Origin: DASUBV01 sp036501025
GTDB taxonomy: Bacteria; Actinomycetota; Actinomycetes; Streptosporangiales; Streptosporangiaceae
Assembly: GCA_036501025.1 (NCBI GenBank)
Contig: DASYBB010000140.1
Coordinates: 1-64,000, forward strand
Length of the DNA: 64,000 nucleotides
Reading direction: 5' to 3'
Below the pieces are notes generated by a model that had not been told where the DNA came from, did not search any database, and saw only the letters and a list, made by a program, of their open reading frames with translations. The first letter of the stretch is position 1, and each line of letters opens with the position of its first letter. A program made the translations under genes and the position numbers. Shown here piece by piece: positions 1-8,484 of the stretch.

Positions 1-1115
1 TAGATCTGGGTGATCTTGGCATCGCGCATCATCCGCTCCACCGGGTAGTCGCTGACGTACCCATAACCGCCTAGCAGCTGAACGGCGTCGGTGGTGACGT
101 CCATGGCGACGTCGGACGCGAAGCACTTGCAGGCCGAGGACATGAACGTCAGGTCAGCCACCGGCGTGCCGGCCATGGCCCGGTCGGAACGGGCCGCGGC
201 GGCGTACGTGAGCTGCCGGGCCGCCTCCAGCCTCATCGCCATGTCGGCCAGCATGAACTGGATGCCCTGGAACTCCGCGACGGCCCGGCCGAACTGCTGC
301 CGCTCCTTCACGTACCCGAGGGCGTAGTCCAGCGCCCCCTGGGCGATCCCCAGGGCCTGGGCGGCGATCGTGATCCGGGTGTGGTCAAGCGTGGCCAGCG
401 CGGTCCGGAAGCCGCTGCCCGGCTCGCCGATCATCCGGTCGGCCGGGATGGCGCAGTTGTCGAAGTACAGCTCGCGGGTCGGCGAGCCCTTGATGCCGAG
501 CTTGTGCTCGGGCGCGCCGAAGGAGAACCCCGGGTCACCGTCCTCCACCACGAACGCGGAGATCCCGGCCGCGCCCGCCGCCGGGTCGGTCACGGCCATG
601 ACGGTGTAGAACTTCGACACCCCGGCGTTGGTGATCCAGCGCTTGGTGCCGTTCAGGACATAGCGGTCACCGTCCCGGACCGCCCTGGTCTTCATCGCGG
701 CCGCGTCCGACCCGGCCTCGGGCTCGGACAGGGCGTACGAGAACATCGCCTCCCCGCTGGCCACCCGCGGCAGGTAGCGCTGCTTCAGGTCCTCCGACGC
801 CGACAGCAGCAGCGGCACCGTGCCCAGCTTGTTGACCGCCGGGATCAGCGACGACGAGGCGCAGGCGCGGGCCACCTCCTCGATCACGATCACCGTCGCG
901 ATGGCGTCCGCGCCGGCCCCGCCGTACTGCTCAGGCACGTGCACGGCGTGCAGGTCGGCCTTGACCAGGGCGTCGTGCGCCTCAACCGGGAACTCCCCGG
1001 CCTGGTCCACCTTCGCCGCATACGGGGCGATCTTCTCGGTGGCCAGCTGCCGCACCACCTCCCGCAGCGCGTCATGCTCGGGCGACAGGGCAAAGGCGTC
1101 GTTCTGTGCGCTCAT
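1..1115 (-). CDS. Acyl-CoA dehydrogenase, FadE25-like (3' end cut off)
   Basis: FAD-dependent enzyme that oxidises acyl-CoA to 2-enoyl-CoA in fatty-acid or branched-chain acyl-CoA breakdown. 371 codons are present and the stop lies beyond base 1. The reading starts MSAQNDAFAL and carries the typical ACAD segments YALSEPEAGSD in the middle domain and LLGGYGY and RDAKITQIY near the end. In short/medium-chain ACADs the catalytic Glu follows directly in IYEGTNQIQ, so the window cuts just before it. The start is the ATG at 1115-1113, with a TACGAT -10-like box placed for a leaderless transcript. Gene order toward purE/purK resembles the fadE25 locus of mycobacteria. Substrate chain length cannot be told from sequence; isovaleryl- or short-chain acyl-CoA is possible given the HMG-CoA lyase group nearby. 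Confidence 0.93.
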   Translation of the reverse strand, partial: MSAQNDAFALSPEHDALREVVRQLATEKIAPYAAKVDQAGEFPVEAHDALVKADLHAVHVPEQYGGAGADAIATVIVIEEVARACASSSLIPAVNKLGTVPLLLSASEDLKQRYLPRVASGEAMFSYALSEPEAGSDAAAMKTRAVRDGDRYVLNGTKRWITNAGVSKFYTVMAVTDPAAGAAGISAFVVEDGDPGFSFGAPEHKLGIKGSPTRELYFDNCAIPADRMIGEPGSGFRTALATLDHTRITIAAQALGIAQGALDYALGYVKERQQFGRAVAEFQGIQFMLADMAMRLEAARQLTYAAAARSDRAMAGTPVADLTFMSSACKCFASDVAMDVTTDAVQLLGGYGYVSDYPVERMMRDAKITQI

Positions 1116-1122
1116 ACCCCCG

Positions 1123-1128
1123 ATCGTA
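1123..1128 (-). promoter_or_regulatory. -10-like box for a leaderless acyl-CoA dehydrogenase transcript
   Basis: The minus strand reads TACGAT followed by seven bases and then the ATG, so a transcript starting seven bases after the box would begin at or one base before the start codon. No convincing -35 box is seen. Inference from spacing only. Confidence 0.4.
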
Positions 1129-1300
1129 AATCCCCCCGCCCCACCCCAACCCCGCCGCATCCCGCCGGGCGATGGGCGCAAGGGGGTGTGGCTGGCGGGA
1201 CAGCCTGGGCTGATATAGCTGGCGGTGCTCAGAGAGGCCGCCGGCCCAGAGCCGCTCGCCGCTTGCGAGGCCCGGGGGCGCAGCTCGGCGATGGAAAACC

Positions 1301-1352
1301 ATGATCCCGCAGGATTTGATGTAGCCGGCTCCACCGGATCCTGCGCGATCAT
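1301..1352. repeat. Imperfect intergenic palindrome with GATCAT ends
   Basis: Left arm ATGATC-C-CGCAGGAT (1301-1315) pairs with right arm ATCCTGCG-C-GATCAT (1338-1352): 14 of 15 positions pair, around a 22-base loop. The outer GATCATG edge is shared with the palindrome at 29769-29820. It could be a terminator-like structure or one copy of a dispersed palindromic element. Confidence 0.6.
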
Positions 1353-1684
1353 GAAGTACCCCTACCTACGCCCGACCGAGAGGCGGAGCCGGGCTGTCGG
1401 AGGAACAGCGCTGGGGGCTAGCGACACGCGCGTGCCTGGCGCGACTCGGCCTGGCGGGACTGGTCGGCGGGCGGCGCCAGCGGCGCAGACCTGTCCAGCT
1501 CGGCGGTCGGCCGAGACGGGTCTGTCGCGCCAGGGCCGGGCGGGCGCAGACGGCCCGGCTGGGCGGCGGCGGGTGTGGGTAGCCTGGGGCCGTGAAGGCG
1601 GGTCTATGAGCAGCGGCCGAGCTGCCAGCGCCGACCGCACGGACGGCGCGGCCAGCGCCAGGACGGACCCCACCACCAGAACGT

Positions 1685-1741
1685 CACCGCCACCACCGCC
1701 ACCACCGCCAGCACCAGCACCAGCACCAGCACCAGCACCAG
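1685..1741. repeat. Hexanucleotide repeat tract before the methyltransferase
   Basis: CCGCCA/CCACCA units pass into five exact CCAGCA copies (1708-1737) plus a partial sixth, ending one base before the ATG at 1743. The tract occupies the place where a ribosome-binding site would be; only AGG is left next to the start. Confidence 0.8.
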
Positions 1742-1742
1742 G

Positions 1743-2936
1743 ATGGACGGCGCCGCCGTGACCCCCGGCCTGGAGCTGCTTACTCCGGCCGGGCGGGAGC
1801 TGCTGGACCGGCTCGCCGGGGAGGACGTGACGCCGGACCGGGCGCTGGCGCTGAGCGCGGAGCTGCGCCGGAGCTACCCGCCGCCGCTGGTGGCGGCCGC
1901 GCTGACGCAGCAGTCGCTGCGGATGAGCGCGCGGGCCAAGTTCGCCCGCGCCGCCGCCATGCTGTTCACCCGGCCCGGCCTGGAGCAGGCCTCGTCCGAG
2001 CTGGCCGCCGCGCACAGCGCCCGCCGGTTTCGCGGCCAGGAGACCGTCGCCGACCTGTGCTGCGGCATCGGCGGCAACCTCGCGGCGCTGGCCGCCGGAT
2101 CACGGGTGCTGGCCATGGACCGCGACCTGACCAGCCTGGAGTTTGCCCGGCACAACGCGGCCGCCTCCGGTGCCGCCCACCCGGTCGCGGCGGTCTGCGC
2201 CGACGTCCGCCAGCTCACGGCCGGCCGCGCGCGCCCGGATGCCGTCTTCATCGACCCGGCCCGCCGTTCGGGCGGCCGCCGCCTGCGGGCCGGGGCCAGC
2301 GAGCCGCCGCTGGACTGGTGCCTGGCGCTGCCCGGCTGGGTGCCGGCGGTCGGCATCAAGGCCGCGCCGGGGCTGCCCCGCGAGCTGGTGCCGCCCGGCT
2401 GGGAGGCTGAGTTCCTGGCCGTCGGCCGCCAGCTCAAGGAAGCCCTGCTGTGGTCCCCCGCCCTGGCCACGACCGAGCGGCGCGCGACCATCCTCCCGAG
2501 CGGCGACACCCTCACCCCGGAACCGGGTCAGCCGGTGCCGGTCGCCGCCCCCGGCGCCTACCTGCTCGACCCGAACCCGGCGGTCACCCGGGCCGGCCTC
2601 GTGCAGGACCTGGCCCGCCGCCTTGGCGCCTGGCAGATCGACCCGATGATCGCGTTCCTGGCCGCCGACCAGCCGGTGGCGACCCCGTTCGCCCGGACAC
2701 TGCGGGTCCTGGAGTCGATGCCCTGGAACGAGAAGCAGGTTGCCCGCCGGGTCCGCGAGCTGGGCATCACCGCGGCGGACATCCGCCGCCGCGGCCTGGC
2801 CGGGGACGTGGACCTGATTCACCGCCGCCTGGGCCTGCGCGCCAACACCGCCGCCGCGCCGGGCCAGCCCAGCGCGGTGATCGTCATGACCCGGCAGGAC
2901 GACAAGCCCTGGGGCCTGATCGCCGTCCCGGCTTAG
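1743..2936 (+). CDS. Class I SAM-dependent methyltransferase, THUMP-like family
   Basis: 397 aa. A Rossmann-type methyltransferase core is visible: VADLCCGIGGNL (motif I, SAM-binding glycine loop, about residue 102), VLAMDRDLTSLEFAR (acidic residue that would hold the ribose), and FIDPARRSGGRR (motif IV, DPAR). The C-terminal part is the conserved extension found in actinobacterial THUMP-like methyltransferases. The usual prediction is RNA methylation, but the target is unknown. No Shine-Dalgarno is present because a hexamer repeat fills the upstream region; GTG at codon 6 is an alternative start. The stop overlaps the convergent purE by 4 bases. Confidence 0.85.
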   Translation: MDGAAVTPGLELLTPAGRELLDRLAGEDVTPDRALALSAELRRSYPPPLVAAALTQQSLRMSARAKFARAAAMLFTRPGLEQASSELAAAHSARRFRGQETVADLCCGIGGNLAALAAGSRVLAMDRDLTSLEFARHNAAASGAAHPVAAVCADVRQLTAGRARPDAVFIDPARRSGGRRLRAGASEPPLDWCLALPGWVPAVGIKAAPGLPRELVPPGWEAEFLAVGRQLKEALLWSPALATTERRATILPSGDTLTPEPGQPVPVAAPGAYLLDPNPAVTRAGLVQDLARRLGAWQIDPMIAFLAADQPVATPFARTLRVLESMPWNEKQVARRVRELGITAADIRRRGLAGDVDLIHRRLGLRANTAAAPGQPSAVIVMTRQDDKPWGLIAVPA

Positions 2937-3445
2937 CCGGGCGAGCCGGCCCGCCCCAGGCGGGCGCGCAGCGCCGCGCCCTTGCCCTGGGCCGTGGCCC
3001 GCAGCTGCTCCTGGAAGCCGATCATCTGCCGCTGCAGCCCGTCGTCGCTGGCGGCCAGGATGCGGATGGCCAGCAGGCCCGCGTTGCGCGCGCCGCCCAC
3101 GGCGACCGTCGCGACCGGGATGCCGGCCGGCATCTGGACGATGGACAGCAGCGAGTCGAGTCCGTCGAGGTGGGCCAGCGGCACGGGCACGCCGATCACC
3201 GGCAGCGGCGTCACCGAGGCCAGCATGCCCGGCAGGTGGGCCGCGCCGCCCGCCCCGGCGATGATGACCCGCAGGCCGCGCCCGGCCGCCCCCGCTCCGT
3301 AGGCGATCATGTCGGCCGGCATCCGGTGCGCGGACACGACGTCGGCCTCCCAGGGCACGCCGAACTCGTCCAGCACGGTGACCGCCGCCTCCATCACCGG
3401 CCAGTCCGAGTCGCTCCCCATGACCACGCCGACCCGAGCCGCCAT
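2933..3445 (-). CDS. purE: N5-carboxyaminoimidazole ribonucleotide mutase
   Basis: 170 aa, the normal size for bacterial class I PurE. It converts N5-CAIR to CAIR in de novo purine synthesis. Visible signatures are VGVVMGSDSDWPVM at the N-terminus (phosphate/ribose site), SAHR (the catalytic His region), and IAGAGGAAHLPGM. I chose the ATG at 3445 because AGGAGG (3451-3456) lies 5 bases upstream; an upstream in-frame TTG at 3463 has no such site. It follows purK in the same direction, so the two make consecutive steps from one transcript. Confidence 0.97.
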   Translation of the reverse strand: MAARVGVVMGSDSDWPVMEAAVTVLDEFGVPWEADVVSAHRMPADMIAYGAGAAGRGLRVIIAGAGGAAHLPGMLASVTPLPVIGVPVPLAHLDGLDSLLSIVQMPAGIPVATVAVGGARNAGLLAIRILAASDDGLQRQMIGFQEQLRATAQGKGAALRARLGRAGSPG

Positions 3446-3454
3446 CACGCCCTC

Positions 3455-3498
3455 CTCAGTCAATGCCGACTCAGTAATGCCGACTCAGTCAATGCCGA
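3455..3498. repeat. Three tandem copies of the purK end
   Basis: Three tandem units, 15, 14 and 15 bases (CTCAGTCAATGCCGA type; the middle copy has lost one C), cover the last codons of purK and the gap up to the purE ribosome-binding site. The first unit carries the purK-like TGA again, so the spacer looks like duplicated 3' end sequence. Confidence 0.85.
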
Positions 3499-4639
3499 GG
3501 GCCAGGTACCGGGCCGCGTGCCGGGCCCGCTCGGCCACCTCGGCGAAGTCGGTGCCGAGCGCCGTCACGTGGCCGACCTTGCGCCCCGGCCGGACCTGCT
3601 TCCCGTACAGGTGAATCTTGACCCCCGGGTCGGCGGCCCACACGTGGGTCAGCCGGTCCCGCAGGTCGGGATCGGGCCCGCCCAGGATGTTCACCATCAC
3701 GGCGCACGGCGCGACCGGGGCGGTGGCCCCGAGCGGCAGGTTGAGCACGGCCCGCAGGTGCTGCTCGAACTGCGAGGTCCCGGCGCCCTCGATGGTCCAG
3801 TGCCCGCTGTTGTGCGGCCGCATGGCCACCTCGTTGACCAGCAGGCCGCGCGGGGTCTGGAACAGCTCCACGGCCAGCAGCCCGGTCACGTCGAGCTCGG
3901 CGGCCAGCCGCAGGCCCAGCGCCTCGGCGTCGATCGCGGTCTCGGTGTCCAGGCCCGGCGCCGGGGCCAGCACCTCGCGGCAGATCCCGTCGACCTGGAC
4001 GGTCTGCACGACCGGGTAGGCGGCGCCCTGGTTGGCCGGCGACCGGGCGACCAGGATGGCCAGCTCGCGGGTGAACCGGACGTGCTCCTCGGCCAGCAGC
4101 GCGATCCCGTGGTCCAGCACCTGCGCGGCCTCGGCCGGGTCGGAGCAGACCCACACGCCCCGGCCGTCGTAGCCACCGGACACGGCCTTCAGCACCACGG
4201 GCCAGCCCGATTGCTCGGCGAAGGCGGTCACGCCGGCCAGGTCGGACACCGCGGCGAACCGCGGGCAGGGCACCCCGAGCCCGGACAGCTTCTCGCGCAT
4301 GGCCAGCTTGTCCTGGGCGTAGCGCAGCGCGCGGCCGCCCGGCCGGACCACCGTCCCGGCGTGCTCCATGGCGGCGATTAGGTCCGGCGGCACGTGCTCG
4401 TGGTCGAACGTCACGACGTCGCAGCCGGCCGCGAACTTCAGCAGGTCATCGGCCGAGCGGTAGTCCCCCACCACGGTGCCCGCGCAGACCTGGGCGGCGC
4501 TCTCATCGGGCGCCGCGGCCAGCACGCGGAAGTCGATGCCCAGCCCCACGGCGGCCGCGGTCGTCATCCGGGCCAGCTGGCCCGCCCCGACCATGCCCAC
4601 CGCCGGGGCACGATTCGTTTCGTAAAAATCAGCCGTCAC
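3485..4639 (-). CDS. purK: N5-carboxyaminoimidazole ribonucleotide synthase
   Basis: 384 aa ATP-grasp enzyme that carboxylates AIR to N5-CAIR using ATP and bicarbonate; the product is passed to PurE. Features: N-terminal VGMVGAGQLARM nucleotide-fold glycine motif, FDHEHVP, central ATP-grasp signature VLKAVSGGYDGRGVW, and NEVAMRPHNSGHWT, which holds metal/phosphate ligands typical of PurK. The GTG at 4639 is used as start and has a poor ribosome site; an ATG at codon 16 lies too close to the glycine motif to be preferred. It starts 11 bases after the histidine kinase stop. Confidence 0.97.
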   Translation of the reverse strand: MTADFYETNRAPAVGMVGAGQLARMTTAAAVGLGIDFRVLAAAPDESAAQVCAGTVVGDYRSADDLLKFAAGCDVVTFDHEHVPPDLIAAMEHAGTVVRPGGRALRYAQDKLAMREKLSGLGVPCPRFAAVSDLAGVTAFAEQSGWPVVLKAVSGGYDGRGVWVCSDPAEAAQVLDHGIALLAEEHVRFTRELAILVARSPANQGAAYPVVQTVQVDGICREVLAPAPGLDTETAIDAEALGLRLAAELDVTGLLAVELFQTPRGLLVNEVAMRPHNSGHWTIEGAGTSQFEQHLRAVLNLPLGATAPVAPCAVMVNILGGPDPDLRDRLTHVWAADPGVKIHLYGKQVRPGRKVGHVTALGTDFAEVAERARHAARYLALGID

Positions 4640-4649
4640 CCGGCGTAGC

Positions 4650-5924
4650 CTACGCGGGGCCGATCACTGCCGGATGCTCCGGCGGGTCGGCGGTGCCGTG
4701 CGGCAGGAACAGGGCGAACACCGCCGGGCGGGGCCGGACCAGGACCACCTGGCCGCCGTCGGCCGCGGCCACGGTCCGGGCCAGGGCGAGGCCGAGGCCG
4801 GTGCCGGTGGGCGAGCCGCTGACGCTCCGCTCGAAGATCCGCGGCACCAGCTCGGGCGGCACCCCGCTGCCCTCGTCGCGGACCTCGACCACCACTGAGC
4901 GGCGGGTCTGCGAGGTGCGGATCGTCACCGCGCCGGCGCCGTGCACGAGCGCGTTGTCCAGCAGCGTCGCGATGACCTGCGAGGCCCCGCCCGGGGTGGC
5001 GTAGGCCCGCAGGCCCTTGGCCCCGGTCACCTCGAGCTTGCGGCTGACCCGGCGGAAGGCCGGCTCCCACTCGTTGACCTGCTGGGCCACGATGTCGTCG
5101 ACGCTGGCCAGCGCGGGTGCGCCGGCGATCGAGCGGCGGGCCCGGCCCAGCAGCTGGCTGACCACGTCGGTGAGCCGCTCGGTCTGGGCCAGCGCGGCGG
5201 CGCCTTCCTCCCGGACCACGTCCGGGTAGTCCGCGGCCGCGATCATCTCCTCCAGCCGCATCGACAGCGCAGTGAGCGGCGTGCGCAGCTGGTGAGAGGC
5301 GTCGACGGCAAAGTCGCGTTCGGCGGACAGCAGGTCGGTGATGCGCTGGGCCGATCCGTCCAGGCCCTCGGCGACCCGGTCGAGCTCCAGCACGCCGTAC
5401 CGGCGGCCGAGCGGGCGGGCGGCGCCCGAGCCGAGCCGGTCGGCGGCCCGGGCCAGTTCCTCCAGGGGCCGGGCCAGCCGCCGGGCTTGCATCAGGGCGA
5501 GCACGACGGCGACGGCCACCGCGAGCAGTGCGGCCGACCCGACCAGCAGCAGGCCGCCGTAGACCTTGTCGGCGGCGTAGGAGTCGGGGGCCTCGACCGT
5601 GACCTGGAAGTCGAGGGTCTTGCTCGACGAGCTGAGATGGTGGGCCGACGACGGCCGGACCCCGACCTCGATCGGCGGCTGGCCGGGCTCGATCACCTCG
5701 ACGAACCGGCCCGGCAGGGAGCGGGCGATGGCCCGCGCGCCGAGCGGCAGGCCGACGGTCCGGCGGTCCTGCAGCTCGCGGGCCACGCTCTTGGCCTCGT
5801 CGGCGAGCTGGTCCCGGACCCCGTCCACCTGCAGGCGGCTGAGCACGAAGGCTAGCGGCAGCCCGAACAGCAGGACCGCTACCACCGCCACGGCGAGGGT
5901 CGAGATCAGCAGCCGGCGCTGCAC
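4650..5924 (-). CDS. Two-component sensor histidine kinase
   Basis: 424 aa membrane kinase, partner of the response regulator just upstream. Order: N-terminal membrane segment (about 9-30), extracytoplasmic sensor region of about 100 residues, second membrane segment (about 122-145), HAMP-like linker, HisKA with the phospho-acceptor His in DASHQLRTPLTAL, and an HATPase_c domain with N box LLDNALVHG, G1 VRDEGSGVP and G2 TGTGLGLAL. Start is a GTG with GGAG upstream. The sensed signal is unknown. The gene sits 27 bases after the regulator and directly before purK. Confidence 0.93.
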   Translation of the reverse strand: MQRRLLISTLAVAVVAVLLFGLPLAFVLSRLQVDGVRDQLADEAKSVARELQDRRTVGLPLGARAIARSLPGRFVEVIEPGQPPIEVGVRPSSAHHLSSSSKTLDFQVTVEAPDSYAADKVYGGLLLVGSAALLAVAVAVVLALMQARRLARPLEELARAADRLGSGAARPLGRRYGVLELDRVAEGLDGSAQRITDLLSAERDFAVDASHQLRTPLTALSMRLEEMIAAADYPDVVREEGAAALAQTERLTDVVSQLLGRARRSIAGAPALASVDDIVAQQVNEWEPAFRRVSRKLEVTGAKGLRAYATPGGASQVIATLLDNALVHGAGAVTIRTSQTRRSVVVEVRDEGSGVPPELVPRIFERSVSGSPTGTGLGLALARTVAAADGGQVVLVRPRPAVFALFLPHGTADPPEHPAVIGPA

Positions 5925-5951
5925 CGCCTGCTCCTAGCTCCCCCCGGAGGT

Positions 5952-6623
5952 CTACTCACCGCGCTCAAAGCGGAACCCCACCCCGCGCACGGTGGTGATG
6001 AACCGCGGGCTGTGCGCGTCGTCGCCCAGCTTGCGGCGCAGCCAGGAGACATGCATGTCGAGCGTCTTGGTCGAGCCCCACCACTTGCTGTCCCACACCT
6101 GGCGCATGATCTGCTCGCGGGTCACGACCTTGCCCGCCTCGGCCACCAGCAGGGCCAGCAGGTCGAACTCCTTGGAGGTCAGCTCGATCTCGTCGTCGCC
6201 GAGCCAGGCCCGGCGGGCATCGGTGTCGATCCGGACGCCCTGGACGACCCGCGTCTCCGAGGCGCCGCGGCGCAGCAGCGCGCGGACCCGGGCCAGCAGC
6301 TCGGCCAGCCGGAACGGCTTGGTGACGTAGTCGTCGGCGCCGGCGTCCAGGCCGATCACCGTGTCGACCTCGTCGGCGCGGGCGGTCAGGATGAGGACGG
6401 GGATGGACTGGCCCGCCGAGCGGATGCGCCGGCAGACCTCCAGCCCGTCGAGCTTGGGCAGCCCGATGTCCAGGACGATGAGGTCGATCCCGCCTGCGCG
6501 GGCTGCCTCGAGCGTGCCCGGGCCGTCGGCGGCCACGCCGACCTCGTACCCCTCGCGGCGCAGGGCCCGGGCGAGCGGTTCCGAGATGGCTGGGTCATCC
6601 TCGGCGAGCAGAACGCTGGTCAT
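5952..6623 (-). CDS. OmpR/PhoB-family response regulator
   Basis: 223 aa. Receiver domain (about 1-115) with acidic pocket AEDD, phospho-acceptor Asp in IVLDIGLP and conserved Lys in YVTKPF, followed by a winged-helix DNA-binding domain (about 130-222) ending TTVRGVGFRFE. It is the cognate regulator of the histidine kinase downstream: the two run in one direction with a 27-base gap. ATG start at 6623. The target genes are not evident. Confidence 0.94.
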   Translation of the reverse strand: MTSVLLAEDDPAISEPLARALRREGYEVGVAADGPGTLEAARAGGIDLIVLDIGLPKLDGLEVCRRIRSAGQSIPVLILTARADEVDTVIGLDAGADDYVTKPFRLAELLARVRALLRRGASETRVVQGVRIDTDARRAWLGDDEIELTSKEFDLLALLVAEAGKVVTREQIMRQVWDSKWWGSTKTLDMHVSWLRRKLGDDAHSPRFITTVRGVGFRFERGE

Positions 6624-6726
6624 GCCACGATGGTATGGCGGCCGGCAAGTATTTCCGCCGCTTGACGCGGCTGCAGTCCGGTCGGGTCTGGCCCGGCGGC
6701 CGGGGTTGCCCTGGTTCAGGCCGATG

Positions 6727-8274
6727 TCAGACCGGGGTGACGCCGTGCCGGCGCCGGGAGAAGGCGCGATCCTTGCCCGCCGCGGCGGCGAACCGGCGGA
6801 TCAGCTGGGACCGCAGGTCCTCGGGCTCGACGATGTCGTCGACGACCAGTTCGCCGGCCAGCCGCAGCACGTCGATGTCGGCCTCGTACTCCGCGCGCAG
6901 CTGCCGGACCAGCGCGTCGCGCTCCGCGGGGTCGGTCACCGCGGCCAGCCGGTTGAAGTGCACCGCGTTGACGGCCGCCTCCGCGCCCATCACGGCGATC
7001 TTGGCTGTGGGCAGCGCCAGCGTGGCGTCCGGGTCGAAGCCCGGCCCGGCCATCGCGTACAGGCCCGCGCCGTACGCCTTCCGGACCACGACGCAGATCT
7101 TCGGCACCGTGGCCTCGGCCACCGCGCTGATCATCTTGGCCCCGTGCCGGATGATGCCCTGCCGCTCCACCGCGGTCCCGACCATGAAGCCGGGCACGTC
7201 AGCCAGGAACAGCAGCGGGACGCTGAACGCGTCGCACAGCTGGATGAAGCGGGTCGCCTTGTCGGCCGAGTCGACGAACAGGACGCCGCCCTTGAACAGG
7301 GAGTTGTTGGCCACCACCCCGATCGGCTGGCCGTCCAGGCGGGCGAAGCCGACGGTGACCTCGCGCGCCCACAGCGCATGCACCTCGAACAGCGAGTCCG
7401 CGTCGACCAGGCCCCGCACGTAGCGGCGCATGTCGAAGGCGTGCCGCTCGCTGGCCGGCACCAGCGCGCGCAGGTCGGTGGGCGCCGGCGCCGCGGCGGC
7501 CGTGCCGGGCGGCGGCTGCTGCCAGTTGCCGGGCAGGTAGGACAGGAACCCGCGGACGGCGGCCAGCGCGTCGGGCTCGGTGGCGGCCAGGTGATGGCCG
7601 CACCCCGACACGGTGCAGTGCAGCCGGGCGCCGCCCATCGCCTCCAGGGTGGTCCGCTCGCCGGCGACCATCTCGACCATCCGCGGGCTGCCCAGGTACA
7701 TCGAGGCGTTGCCCTCGACCATGGTGACGAAGTCGCAGAAGGCCGGGATGTAGGCACCGCCCGCGGCCGACGGGCCGAACAGCGCGCACACCTGCGGGAT
7801 CGACCCGGACGCGCGGATCTGGGTGTGAAAGATCTTCCCCGCGCCGCGCCGGCCGGGGAACATCTGCACCTGGTCGGTGATCCGGGCGCCGGCCGAGTCG
7901 ACCAGGTAGATCATCGGGACACCGTCGGCGTAGGCCCGCTCGATGATCCGGATGATCTTCTCCACGGTCCGCGCGCCCCACGAGCCCGCCTTGACCGTCG
8001 AGTCGTTGGCCATCATGGCCACGGGCCGGCCGTCCACCGTGGCCGTGCCCGTGATCACCCCGTCGGCCGGCAGCCCGTCGGCGAGGGCGTTGGCGAACGC
8101 GCCGTCCTCGGTGAAGCTGCCCTCGTCGGCCAGCAGCGCGATCCGCTGCCGGGCGAACAGCTTGCCGCTGGCGGCGGCCGCCTCGTGATACCGGGCGGCG
8201 CCGCCCCGCTCGATCCGCTCGCGGACCGTGTCCAGCCCGGCTGGTTCCTCGCGCACTTCACTCACATCGCTCAC
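6727..8274 (-). CDS. Acyl-CoA carboxylase carboxyltransferase (beta) subunit
   Basis: 515 aa from the GTG at 8274. It transfers the carboxyl group from carboxybiotin to an acyl-CoA. Both crotonase-like halves are present; conserved stretches include DSAGARITDQVQMFPGRRGAG and GPSAAGGAYIPAF in the N-half and FLADVPGFMVG and ALPTAKIAVMGAEAAVNAV in the C-half. The segment after RKAYG reads AGLYAMAGPGF, unlike the GGAYDVMGSK of the propionyl-type subunit at 15337, so it probably uses a different acyl-CoA. HMG-CoA lyase and a methylglutaconyl-type hydratase lie upstream on the same strand, which suggests branched-chain breakdown. No dedicated alpha subunit is adjacent. Methylcrotonyl specificity is only a guess. 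Confidence 0.9.
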   Translation of the reverse strand: MSDVSEVREEPAGLDTVRERIERGGAARYHEAAAASGKLFARQRIALLADEGSFTEDGAFANALADGLPADGVITGTATVDGRPVAMMANDSTVKAGSWGARTVEKIIRIIERAYADGVPMIYLVDSAGARITDQVQMFPGRRGAGKIFHTQIRASGSIPQVCALFGPSAAGGAYIPAFCDFVTMVEGNASMYLGSPRMVEMVAGERTTLEAMGGARLHCTVSGCGHHLAATEPDALAAVRGFLSYLPGNWQQPPPGTAAAAPAPTDLRALVPASERHAFDMRRYVRGLVDADSLFEVHALWAREVTVGFARLDGQPIGVVANNSLFKGGVLFVDSADKATRFIQLCDAFSVPLLFLADVPGFMVGTAVERQGIIRHGAKMISAVAEATVPKICVVVRKAYGAGLYAMAGPGFDPDATLALPTAKIAVMGAEAAVNAVHFNRLAAVTDPAERDALVRQLRAEYEADIDVLRLAGELVVDDIVEPEDLRSQLIRRFAAAAGKDRAFSRRRHGVTPV

Positions 8275-8425
8275 GCCCGCGAGCGTATCCGGGGCCGGCC
8301 CGCTGGAGGGTGCCCGGCGGCCCCTGGGGGGTGGGGGAAGCGCGCCGGGCACCCGGCCAGGCCGGCCGGCCGCCGCCGCCTCGGCGGCGATCCTGCTGGC
8401 CGCCGCGGCGTGTGATTAACCAAAT

Positions 8426-8445
8426 TTTCCGCCTCGGCGCGGAAA
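8426..8445 (-). terminator. Short hairpin after the 58-aa membrane protein
   Basis: TTTCCGC (8426-8432) pairs with GCGGAAA (8439-8445) around a 6-base loop, in an unusually AT-rich patch. On the minus strand it is followed by ATTTGG, so a weak intrinsic terminator between the small membrane protein and the carboxyltransferase is possible. Confidence 0.4.
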
Positions 8446-8484
8446 TCCACCAGCCCTATTCGCCGCCCATTGCCGGGCGGTCCG

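Larger units (their letters stand above)
1116..1742. other. Intergenic region without a supportable gene
   Basis: About 630 bases between two divergent genes. Open frames here on both strands are low-complexity (Pro/Ala/Gly/Arg runs) and have no recognisable domain. What can be seen is a leaderless promoter box next to the dehydrogenase, a 52-base imperfect palindrome at 1301-1352, and CCGCCA/CCAGCA hexamer repeats that run up to the start of the methyltransferase gene. Confidence 0.6.

Noticed and set aside
1225..1761. Plus-strand open frame of 178 codons in the 1.1-1.7 kb gap
   Set aside because: Low-complexity Pro/Ala tail comes from hexamer repeats and the rest has no recognisable family; it also covers the palindrome.
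2450..4381. Long open frame on the plus strand (643 codons) over purE/purK
   Set aside because: Arg/Gly/Pro/His-rich shadow of the real minus-strand genes in very GC-rich DNA; no domain.
6361..8415. Long plus-strand open frame (684 codons) over the carboxyltransferase
   Set aside because: Composition is that of an antisense shadow; the minus strand encodes a clear carboxyltransferase.
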